Shown here: positions 1 through 4,739 of the stretch, one piece after another
Layout of the letters: each line of letters begins with the position of its first letter
Position numbering within the stretch: the stretch's first letter is position 1
Origin: Ornithomonoglobus_A sp034090805
GTDB taxonomy: Bacteria > Bacillota > Clostridia > UBA1381
Reading direction: 5' to 3'
NCBI GenBank assembly: GCA_034090805.1
Contig: JAXDRV010000074.1
Coordinates: 1-11,799 of the forward strand
Length of the DNA: 11,799 bases
Notes under the pieces: model-generated
What the model was told of the DNA's origin: nothing
Seen by the model: only the letters and a program-made list of their open reading frames with translations
Database searches by the model: none
Position numbers and translations under genes: made by a program

Positions 1-65
1 GTGAGATCATAAACATGACAGGCGAATCTTACCGCCTGTCACACAGGAAATCCATCACCCAGTGA
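1..65 (+). CDS. istB: IstB C-terminal end (partial)
   Basis: Reading from base 3, the window opens with 20 codons ending at a TGA at 63-65. The tail reads IINMTGESYRLSHRKSIT, which resembles the C-terminus of IstB-type ATP-binding transposition helper proteins (a TGESYRL tail). Only this tail lies in the window, so neither the ATPase motifs nor the start can be seen. The stop codon sits right against the repeats expected at the end of an IS21-family element, and the two observations support each other. IstB is the ATPase that assists the IstA transposase. The identification rests on a short tail plus the flanking repeats and is moderately secure. Confidence 0.6.
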   Translation, partial: EIINMTGESYRLSHRKSITQ

Positions 66-121
66 CTTGTACACTTTCTGGCGAAGGATTACTTGTACAT
101 TTTCTGGCGAAAAGTTGTACA
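65..121 (+). mobile_element. Right end of an IS21-family insertion sequence
   Basis: Two near-identical 21-bp copies of ACTTGTACAYTTTCTGGCGAA occur at 65-85 and 91-111, 26 bp apart. A third, partial copy (GTTGTACA) at 114-121 ends in CA. Read on the minus strand the end begins TGTACAAC and repeats CGCCAGAAA-TGTACAA. This fits IS21-family elements, which carry multiple internal terminal repeats and have ends starting with TG. The likely boundary is at or near 121. The left end and the target duplication are outside the window. Confidence 0.6.
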
Positions 122-666
122 TTTTACTTGACTTTTCACAATTATTAGTTGTTACAATGATTTTAAGCCTTTGTGCTTGTGGCGGCGGTTCAAATAATGA
201 AATAGGCAAAACTTATACTTCTTCTTATGGTATTGAATTTACATTAAACTATATAGAATTTACCGACACTATGGATAATTGGGGCGGTGCAAATGATAAT
301 TATTGGATGCCATTACCAGAAAACGCAAGCAAACATCAACTTGAAAAAGCAATGTCGCCAAAGAGTGAAGATGATACAATTTGTGTTATATCATACACGG
401 CAAAGAATACTTCTAAACACGACAGAACAATAGAAGACAGAGGAACATTAAACTATGACAATGGATATACATATTCCGAGGGCGGATTGTCTTATAGGGT
501 TAGTCCAACTGGCGTGTGGAGTGATATTCCAAATGGATTAAAATTAGAAAAACTCAAAGAAAATTCATACGAATTTAGGGCATATATTGTAGTTCCAAAG
601 GCTGTCGCCGAAACCGATAAATCTTTAACCTATGAGTTATTCGGCAAAAAATTCAATTTAAGATAA
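122..666 (+). pseudogene. Lipoprotein gene, 5' end removed by IS insertion
   Basis: The open frame downstream of the IS end encodes a hydrophobic stretch (LLVVTMILS) followed by a lipobox, LCAC-GGGS. The lipid-modified cysteine would be codon 178-180. The mature part is about 160 residues, rich in polar residues, with a segment (CVISYTAKNTSKHD) resembling the beta-sandwich lipoproteins of the DUF4352 type; that assignment is tentative. The normal start and the positively charged N-region of the signal peptide are missing, because IS sequence begins exactly where they should be. The frame stays open into the IS back to a TTG at 67, so a fusion with IS-derived residues (with RR and K) is possible, but no ribosome binding site precedes that TTG. 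ATG 157 would leave a signal peptide too short to work. Most likely the gene is silent or poorly expressed. Confidence 0.6.
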
Positions 667-675
667 TCAAAAACA

Positions 676-730
676 AAGTCAGACAATTAACACCAATTAT
701 TATAAAATATCAATGTTAATTGTCTGACTT
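676..730. terminator. Perfect 16-bp palindrome between convergent genes (palindrome 1)
   Basis: AAGTCAGACAATTAAC at 676-691 is exactly complementary to 715-730, with a 23-nt AT-rich loop. Loose T-runs follow on both strands (ATTTTATCTATTTTT on plus, TGTTTTTG on minus). It lies between the stop of the lipoprotein remnant and the stop of the minus-strand resolvase, so a bidirectional terminator is a natural reading. It shares its ends and dimensions with the palindromes at 2781-2836 and 3506-3560. Confidence 0.65.
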
Positions 731-739
731 GAATTTTAT

Positions 740-1327
740 CTATTTTTCCAAAAGAGAAACATATTTATAGACGGTTGTACGGCTCAGGTCGCACACTCTG
801 GCAAGTTCTGAAACATTTAATTTGCCAGACTTCAAAGATGGATAATGCCGTAAAAAGTTTGCAGGAATATCGTCTTTTGTAACTTGCGGTCTGCCGATAT
901 TTGCCCCTTTTGCTCTGGCGTTTTCCATGCCAGAACGCACCCTTGCACGAATCATGGCAAGTTCTAATTGACTGAATACGCCTGCCATTTGCAGAAATGC
1001 CTCACTCATGGGGTCGCATTTGCCGTTTCGGCAATCAAGAGTTATACTGCCGACTATTTGAAGTCGCAAATGTTTTTCGTGTATCAAATCAATGATTTCA
1101 CATAATTGTTTTGTACTTCTGGCAAGTCGTGGAACTTCAAGAGTTATAATTGTGTCGCCCTCTGTTGCCGTTTCAAATAATGACCTTTGTTGGTCTTTTA
1201 TTTTACTGTCGCCGTGTTCGTATTCAAGAAAAATTTCCTCTGCCCCTGCCTCTTTCAGTTCTCTGACTTGGCGGTTAATATCTTGTTTTGTTTCGTTGGT
1301 ACTGCACCTTGCATATCCGTAATTCAT
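740..1327 (-). CDS. Serine recombinase (resolvase/invertase family)
   Basis: This 195-residue small serine recombinase catalyses site-specific DNA strand exchange through a 5'-phosphoserine intermediate. The start is ATG 1327 (MNYGYARCST), set 8 nt after an AAAGG site; the longer frame to 1354 has no ribosome binding site and runs into a hairpin. The N-terminal catalytic domain shows the nucleophile Ser9 in YARCST, the EVPRLARS arginine region near residue 90, and a C-terminal half with QLELAMIRARVRSGMENARAKG as in resolvases, followed by GRP. A compact helix-turn-helix (LNVSELARVCDLSRTTVYKYV) closes the protein. It follows the small gene at 1382-1660 and probably shares its repressor-controlled promoter, although a hairpin lies between them. 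It may resolve element dimers or cointegrates or invert a segment; no res site pair was recognised. Confidence 0.93.
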   Translation of the reverse strand: MNYGYARCSTNETKQDINRQVRELKEAGAEEIFLEYEHGDSKIKDQQRSLFETATEGDTIITLEVPRLARSTKQLCEIIDLIHEKHLRLQIVGSITLDCRNGKCDPMSEAFLQMAGVFSQLELAMIRARVRSGMENARAKGANIGRPQVTKDDIPANFLRHYPSLKSGKLNVSELARVCDLSRTTVYKYVSLLEK

Positions 1328-1343
1328 AACATTGTCCTTTCTT

Positions 1344-1373
1344 CCACTCCGCAAGGTTTCCCCTGCGGAGTGG
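1344..1373. terminator. GC-rich hairpin upstream of the resolvase gene
   Basis: CCACTCCGCA at 1344-1353 pairs perfectly with TGCGGAGTGG at 1364-1373 around a 10-nt loop. TTTTGT follows on the plus strand. On the minus strand it lies after the stop of the 1382-1660 gene and ends a few bases before the resolvase ribosome binding site. There it could act as an attenuator or mRNA-end structure; with no T-run on that strand it is not a standard minus-strand terminator. Confidence 0.5.
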
Positions 1374-1381
1374 TTTTGTAA

Positions 1382-1660
1382 TTAACATGAGATTGAAAAT
1401 CTTCGACTTGCACTCTGTTTTGTAAATGCCTTGTAAAGGTCGCCGTACATTTTCTTGAAGTTTGTCGTATCAAATCTGTTACTTAATACGGAAGTCCAAC
1501 GGATGATGTAACTGCCTGCAATCAGTTCTTCGGTTTCTCTCTCCAACATTTCTTCTTTGATACTGTCACGGATTGCCTCGGCTTCTGCCTTTGCTTGTTC
1601 CATAAGTTCTTCCCATTCGTTAAGTGCCTCGATTTTTGTGATAAGTTCTGCCTTTGTCAT
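1382..1660 (-). CDS. Small conserved-looking mobile-element protein (92 aa)
   Basis: The product is a 92-residue hydrophilic protein of unknown function. The first half is a glutamate- and lysine-rich helix, probably coiled coil (about residues 3-45: alternating L/I with E/K, e.g. EELMEQAKAEAEAIRDSIKE). The second half ends in a compact basic segment, SNRFDTTNFKKMYGDLYKAF followed by TKQSASRRFSIS. Tails of the form TxxSRRFxIS recur, as far as I know, in small uncharacterised phage and element proteins. The start is secure: AAAAGGAG lies 8 nt upstream of ATG 1660. It is the first gene after the minus-strand promoter that overlaps operator 1, so the divergent Xre protein probably represses it. 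The resolvase follows downstream. No membrane segment or catalytic motif is visible. Confidence 0.75.
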   Translation of the reverse strand: MTKAELITKIEALNEWEELMEQAKAEAEAIRDSIKEEMLERETEELIAGSYIIRWTSVLSNRFDTTNFKKMYGDLYKAFTKQSASRRFSISC

Positions 1661-1722
1661 TTTTGTTTTCTCCTTTTGGTTTATAATTTATTTTGTGGGG
1701 TGTTCCCCTTGACTACATTTAT

Positions 1723-1751
1723 ATTATAGCACTAAATATTAGTGTTGTCTA
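1723..1751 (-). promoter_or_regulatory. Promoter for the 1382-1660/resolvase genes
   Basis: On the minus strand -35 TAGACA (1746-1751) and -10 TATAAT (1723-1728) are separated by exactly 17 bp, and an upstream TG makes an extended -10 (TGCTATAAT). The whole spacer is operator 1, so repressor binding there would block polymerase directly. Confidence 0.75.
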
Positions 1752-1813
1752 TTGACAAATTGCACTAACTTTTAGTGCTTTGTTTGTGCAAATTATACAC
1801 TTGATTTTAGTGC
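1729..1813. promoter_or_regulatory. Three 17-bp operators for the Xre-type repressor
   Basis: Three copies of an inverted repeat GCACTAA-N3-TTAGTGC lie in the divergent control region: 1729-1745 (GCACTAAATATTAGTGT), 1762-1778 (GCACTAACTTTTAGTGC, perfect) and 1797-1813 (ACACTTGATTTTAGTGC, weaker left half). Centres are 33 and 35 bp apart, about three helical turns. Copy 1 fills the spacer of the minus promoter and copy 3 overlaps the -35 of the plus promoter. The arrangement resembles the three-site operators of phage-type repressor switches. The adjacent xre gene is the obvious source of the binding protein. Confidence 0.75.
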
Positions 1814-1829
1814 AATTATTTGATATAAT
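1801..1829 (+). promoter_or_regulatory. Promoter for the xre gene
   Basis: TTGATT (1801-1806) and TATAAT (1824-1829) are 17 bp apart. Operator 3 covers the -35 box, which predicts autorepression of the downstream regulator. Confidence 0.7.
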
Positions 1830-1857
1830 TAAAATGACAAAAAAGGTGGTGAATTTT

Positions 1858-2070
1858 ATGGCAATTAAATATAAAATTGATATTCTGGCAGAACTCAAAA
1901 AAATAGGTTATTCTTCCACAAGAATCAGAGAAGAAAAACTAATCGGTCAATCCTATTTGCAACAATTACGGCATGGGGAATTAGTGTCATGGAAAACTTT
2001 AGACACAATTTGCTCACTCTTGGAGTGTCAACCTGCCGACTTGATAGAATATGTAAAAGACGAAGAATAG
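1858..2070 (+). CDS. Xre/Cro-family transcriptional repressor (70 aa)
   Basis: This is a 70-residue single-domain helix-turn-helix protein of the Cro/C1 type, starting MAIKYKIDILAELKKIGYSS. Helices 2-3 run through the segment IREEKLIGQSYLQQLRHGEL, and the tail WKTLDTICSLLECQPADLIEY is typical of HTH_26-like regulators in elements. The start ATG 1858 is chosen because AAGGTGGTG lies 6 nt upstream; the frame extends further upstream, but those codons lie in the promoter and operators. There is no sensor or protease-cleavable domain, so derepression would need an antirepressor, dilution or another signal. Its divergent position and the three operators indicate that it controls itself and the minus-strand genes at 1382-1660 and 740-1327. 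Confidence 0.88.
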   Translation: MAIKYKIDILAELKKIGYSSTRIREEKLIGQSYLQQLRHGELVSWKTLDTICSLLECQPADLIEYVKDEE

Positions 2071-2357
2071 GGATGTCCATTTTAACAACTGATTTCGTGA
2101 ACGGTTTTTCTGGCTCACAAAATGCCAAAAGTCAACCGAAAAACGGCGTATTTTTGTTCAAGAAATTTTACATACCTTTTCGTGAACATAGGGGGCATGG
2201 GTTTCGGGCAAAAATCTTTTTCAACGGTGTTTGCCGTTTTGGTGTGGCTCTCTCGGTTTTGGAATGGGATTTTTATTTCAAATGACGGTTGTTATGTTCG
2301 TGTGCGGATTTTACATATTTTTTATTTTACGACTTTGACGGCAATAAACGAAAAAAA
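2071..2357. other. Intergenic stretch with no supported gene
   Basis: This 287-bp stretch follows the xre gene. Plus-strand frames stay open across much of it (to 2285 and 2397), but none has a ribosome binding site, and one begins inside xre out of frame. No hairpin with a T-run follows xre on the plus strand. No repeat, RNA gene or domain was recognised; it may be eroded coding sequence. Confidence 0.4.
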
Positions 2358-2392
2358 ACGGCGTGTAGTTCTTATTTTGAACTACACGCCGT
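2358..2392 (-). terminator. Strong intrinsic terminator (minus strand)
   Basis: ACGGCGTGTAGTTC (2358-2371) pairs perfectly with 2379-2392 around the 7-nt loop TTATTTT. On the minus strand eight T residues follow at once. It begins 5 bp after the TAA of the interrupted gene at 2398-2643, so that transcript still has a proper end. Confidence 0.9.
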
Positions 2393-2397
2393 CTTGA

Positions 2398-2643
2398 TTA
2401 TTTGAAATCCTTTAATAATTCGTCAAGTGCCTTTTCAAGTGTCTTTCCCAACTTTTCTTCAATTTGTTTTTCCAACTCTTTTTCAAGTTGATTTTCAAGT
2501 TGTTGTTTCTATTGCATTTCTGAAACCTTTTTTTGCAGGCTTCTGTGAAATGCAACATACACTTCATCCCCAGAATATCCGTCAAGGTACATTGTATCAT
2601 AATATTCTGGCAATCGTTTGCCGTTATAATAATGATTCATCAT
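2398..2643 (-). pseudogene. Small element gene interrupted by an in-frame TAG
   Basis: On the minus strand AAAGGAG (2654-2660) precedes ATG 2643 by 10 nt. The frame encodes 44 residues (MMNHYYNGKRLPEYYDTMYLDG, then YSGDEVYVAFHRSLQKKVSEMQ) and meets TAG at 2509-2511. The same frame then continues for 36 codons as a strongly amphipathic glutamate/lysine/leucine helix (KQQLENQLEKELEKQIEE, then KLGKTLEKALDELLKDFK) to TAA at 2398. A strong terminator follows 5 bp later. The region after the TAG looks like genuine coding sequence, because the heptad-like pattern is confined to this frame. It therefore looks like one 80-residue protein with an amber codon at position 45: a nonsense mutation, a suppressed stop, or a short 44-residue product. 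A second start after the stop was not found. Confidence 0.7.
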
Positions 2644-2675
2644 TTTATTTTCACTCCTTTTTTACTTCTGGCTTC

Positions 2676-2714
2676 TATCATAAATTTTAGTCGCCTGCGA
2701 CTAAAATTTTGATA
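2676..2714. repeat. Long near-perfect palindrome in the leader of the 2398-2643 gene
   Basis: AAATTTTAGTCGC (2682-2694) is exactly complementary to 2697-2709 across a 2-nt centre, and the symmetry extends to TATCA/TGATA with one bulged base, giving 39 bp in all. There is no T-run on either side. It sits 16 bp upstream of the minus-strand ribosome binding site. It could be an operator, an mRNA stabilising hairpin, or the end of the transcript from the gene at 2841-3485. Confidence 0.6.
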
Positions 2715-2780
2715 AAGCCGTTTTATATTTCTACTGTATTTGAAAATTGAATGATGTAAATTAACGGTCTTTGGCTTTTT

Positions 2781-2836
2781 AAGTCATTCTATTAACACAG
2801 AATAGAATAACACTTTTTATGTTAATCGAATGACTT
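2781..2836. repeat. Palindrome 2 (AAGTC-N6-TTAAC family)
   Basis: AAGTCATTCTATTAAC (2781-2796) and GTTAATCGAATGACTT (2821-2836) pair with a single mismatch around a 24-nt loop. Flanking TTTT and AAAA extend the symmetry to about 20 bp. It lies 4 bp past the TGA of the minus-strand gene at 2841-3485. No T-run follows on that strand, so it is not a standard intrinsic terminator. Confidence 0.65.
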
Positions 2837-2840
2837 AAAA

Positions 2841-3485
2841 TCACTCTAAAAACGATTCATTAACCAATTCAATAAGTTTTTCTATTTCCTTTTGGTAAAT
2901 TGCATTATGTTCCATTTTAGGACGTTTGCAAGGGTGTCCGCCTATTAAGTCAAACATTTTTTGGTATGCGGTATTTGTACCCTCAATATTTCTTGTTTTC
3001 CAGTATAACGCCCACCCTTTACAGTAAAGTTCTTTTGATATTTCTGTATAATGTTTTTGATTGTCTGGCGTCTTGGTAATTGCATAATATTTGCAGTCGG
3101 TTTTATTCAATGAAATGTAATCAATTCTTTCAAGGTATTCAATCCATTTTGAAATACTTTGTCTTGCCATTGGAAAGCCGTCCTCTGACATTATTCGTTC
3201 CATTTCCACTATTGGAAGTTCTGCAAACTCATCATCACAAAAAATATAATAACAAAAGTTTCTTAATTTTGTAAAATCGGCATTTGCAGAAATCCCCATT
3301 TCGGTAATGCAAAACAACTTAAAACTGTCTGGCACTTCTTGAATTTCATACATCAAATTTTGCCCTCTGCCGGTGGAAACAAATTCAACTCCGTATCGTT
3401 GCAATTTGCGGTCAATACCTTGTTTTGTATTTGTTCCCAAAACGGCAGACAATTCGTTTTTCGTATATTTTCTGATTTCTAACAT
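2841..3485 (-). CDS. Unknown 214-aa element protein with N-terminal helix-turn-helix-like region
   Basis: I do not recognise a named family. The protein is 214 residues, soluble, with no signal peptide or membrane segment. Residues 6-48 (YTKNELSAVLGTNTKQGIDR, then KLQRYGVEFVSTGRGQNLMYEI) read like a winged helix-turn-helix, with a helix-turn-helix then a GRG turn and strand. A second stretch near residues 100-150 (MARQSISKWIEYLERIDYIS, with NKTDCKYYAITK) again looks like a wing-containing DNA-binding fold, as in replication-initiation or regulatory proteins. The start is secure (GAAAGGAATTAAAC before ATG 3485). The leader is nearly the same as that of the next gene upstream (GAAAGGAATTAAAGAC), and each gene is followed by a palindrome of the same family. 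It is probably part of a minus-strand operon beginning near 4500. A DNA-binding role in replication or control of the element is an inference. Confidence 0.7.
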   Translation of the reverse strand: MLEIRKYTKNELSAVLGTNTKQGIDRKLQRYGVEFVSTGRGQNLMYEIQEVPDSFKLFCITEMGISANADFTKLRNFCYYIFCDDEFAELPIVEMERIMSEDGFPMARQSISKWIEYLERIDYISLNKTDCKYYAITKTPDNQKHYTEISKELYCKGWALYWKTRNIEGTNTAYQKMFDLIGGHPCKRPKMEHNAIYQKEIEKLIELVNESFLE

Positions 3486-3505
3486 TGTTTAATTCCTTTC
3501 GTTTT

Positions 3506-3560
3506 AAGTCAACCATTTAACATTGAATGTATTATTTTATTTGTGTTAATAGGTTGACTT
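3506..3560. repeat. Palindrome 3 (AAGTC-N6-TTAAC family)
   Basis: AAGTCAACCATTTAAC (3506-3521) and GTTAATAGGTTGACTT (3545-3560) pair with two adjacent mismatches around a 23-nt AT-rich loop. It lies 10 bp past the TAA of the gene at 3571-3951 and just upstream of the leader of the gene at 2841-3485. No T-run follows. Confidence 0.65.
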
Positions 3561-3570
3561 AATAGACGGT

Positions 3571-3951
3571 TTATGCAGACAGTCCGTACATTGCAACTTC
3601 TGGATATTTATTCAAAAACCATTTTTTGATTGTGGGATAACGGTATGCCTTTGAGTGACATTGTGAAATAAAAATCATATCGTGGAACTCTGCCAATACT
3701 TCTTTTTCATTTTCTGGTGTTTCGTGAGTTGCAATATAATCTTCCATGTATTGATATGTAAGTCCCTCGTAAGATTTTTTGTTGGGGTTTTTCTTGATTT
3801 TGCGGAGTGTAACTGTATAAGTAGGGTAATCCTTGCGAACTTGCTGAAGGTGTGCGTATTCTTCACTTCTGGTATTCTCTGCGAACTTTGCAAAAGTTCT
3901 GTCCATTATAATTTTTCTTTCTGCGTGGTTGATTTTTAAAGTATTTTTCAT
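3571..3951 (-). CDS. Unknown 126-aa protein, paralogue of the neighbour at 3992-4420
   Basis: This is a 126-residue soluble, basic protein of unknown function. It aligns along its length with the product of the gene immediately upstream: YPTYTVTLRKIKKN with FPTFKVVTRSAGKN, GLTYQYMEDYI with GLTFDYMEKYI, and TIKKWFLNKYPE with TIKKWFLEVYPI. The pair therefore looks like an old tandem duplication. It is the shorter copy, lacking the lysine-rich insertion between the two conserved blocks. The start ATG 3951 has GAAAGGAA upstream at good spacing; an internal methionine (MDRTF) would be a poorer choice. The conserved tyrosines, aromatic residues and basic patch suggest nucleic-acid or protein binding, but no catalytic motif is evident. 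A palindrome follows 10 bp after the stop. Confidence 0.75.
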   Translation of the reverse strand: MKNTLKINHAERKIIMDRTFAKFAENTRSEEYAHLQQVRKDYPTYTVTLRKIKKNPNKKSYEGLTYQYMEDYIATHETPENEKEVLAEFHDMIFISQCHSKAYRYPTIKKWFLNKYPEVAMYGLSA

Positions 3952-3991
3952 TGTCTTTAATTCCTTTCATTCATTAAATTTTATTTTTTAA

Positions 3992-4420
3992 TTATGCACT
4001 TTTCTTTAAATTTTTCTGTCTGTATTCTTCAAAAATGGGGTACACTTCCAAAAACCATTTTTTGATTGTTCCGTATGATTCAGTTTTTGAAAAATCGACT
4101 TTTTTTCCGTTTGCGTCTTTTCCGCACTTTTCGTAAAATTCAACAAGTAAATCTCTTTTTGATTTTTCGCCAGTTTCTTTGTTTGCAATTTCGATTTCTC
4201 TGTGTTCTTTAATGTACTTTTCCATGTAGTCAAATGTAAGTCCTTTGAAACCGTCTCTGTTCTTTCCTGCACTTCTTGTTACCACTTTGAATGTGGGGAA
4301 GTCATTGCGTGCCTCTTTGAGCATTTTGTATTCTTCTGTACCAAACTTGCTCGCCTCTTTGTAAAATCCCTTTGTTACCTCGATAACTCTTTTTGCCTCA
4401 TTGATTCTGATTTCTGTCAT
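3992..4420 (-). CDS. Unknown 142-aa protein, tandem paralogue of 3571-3951
   Basis: This is a 142-residue lysine- and glutamate-rich soluble protein of unknown function. It shares three blocks with the downstream gene: the N-terminal helix (INEAKRVIEVTKGF with INHAERKIIMDRTF), the central FPTFKVVTR/GLTFDYMEKYI block, and the C-terminal TIKKWFLEVYP block. Between the last two it carries an extra lysine-rich loop (about residues 78-110) absent from the shorter copy. The start is secure (AAAAAGGAG 9 nt before ATG 4420). It is the first gene after a promoter-like site at 4503-4508, so it likely heads the minus-strand run 4420 to 2841. Nothing in the sequence indicates an enzyme. Confidence 0.75.
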   Translation of the reverse strand: MTEIRINEAKRVIEVTKGFYKEASKFGTEEYKMLKEARNDFPTFKVVTRSAGKNRDGFKGLTFDYMEKYIKEHREIEIANKETGEKSKRDLLVEFYEKCGKDANGKKVDFSKTESYGTIKKWFLEVYPIFEEYRQKNLKKSA

Positions 4421-4700
4421 TTTTAAAATCTCCTTTTTAATATAAATTTTTTTATTTTTGAAAGGGTTTATTTTTTGTTTTCCTTGCCCTTTCTGTAATT
4501 ATATTATAGCACGGGCGGAGCGGAAACCAGTCGTTATAATATGACACATCAAACTTTTTTGAAAGTTTTTTTTGTTTATTTTTTAGTAGGCGGCGGCAAT
4601 CAACAAATCAAAGTAGTTAAAAAGATGTTAAATAGATGTTTTATAGACGTTTCTGTCTTGTTTTCTTTTGGAATAAAAGATGTTTTAATCACATTAAAAT
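4421..4700. other. Control and non-coding region upstream of the paralogue pair
   Basis: No gene is supported here. A GC-rich island (4509-4525, GCACGGGCGGAGCGGAA) stands out in very AT-rich DNA and is flanked by mirrored TATAAT-like boxes (4501-4508 and 4533-4540). Three copies of AGATGTT lie at 4623-4629, 4634-4640 and 4678-4684; they could be arm-type sites for the integrase, but this is only a suggestion. Confidence 0.4.
4499..4512 (-). promoter_or_regulatory. Extended -10 promoter for the 4420-2841 gene run
   Basis: On the minus strand the site reads GTGCTATAATATAA, with TATAAT at 4503-4508 and a TG one base upstream. The -35 is weak (ACTGGT at a 17-bp spacing). The same 14 bases occur at the minus promoter at 1719-1732, which suggests the two promoters share ancestry or regulation, although no operator copy is present here. 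Confidence 0.5.
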
Positions 4701-4731
4701 AGAGGATAAAACATTGATTATTCTATCCTCT
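4701..4731 (-). terminator. Hairpin after the integrase gene
   Basis: AGAGGATA (4701-4708) pairs with TATCCTCT (4724-4731) around a 15-nt AT-rich loop. On the minus strand ATTTTAATG follows. It is 8 bp past the integrase stop codon, so a weak terminator is likely. Confidence 0.5.
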
Positions 4732-4739
4732 GAAATGGT

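Noticed and set aside
1989..2397. Open plus-strand frames after xre (1989-2285 and 2122-2397)
   Set aside because: No ribosome binding site, one starts inside xre in another frame, the other runs through a minus-strand terminator, and no domain is recognisable.
2412..2600. Minus-strand 62-residue frame rich in lysine and asparagine
   Set aside because: It is a frame-shifted reading of the interrupted gene at 2398-2643, whose frame has the ribosome binding site and the regular helix pattern.
676..3560. Reading the three AAGTC/TTAAC palindromes as integron attC sites
   Set aside because: The TTAAC/GTTAA inner ends only superficially resemble attC cores; they do not fit RYYYAAC/GTTRRRY, and the integrase is of the phage type, without features specific to integron integrases.
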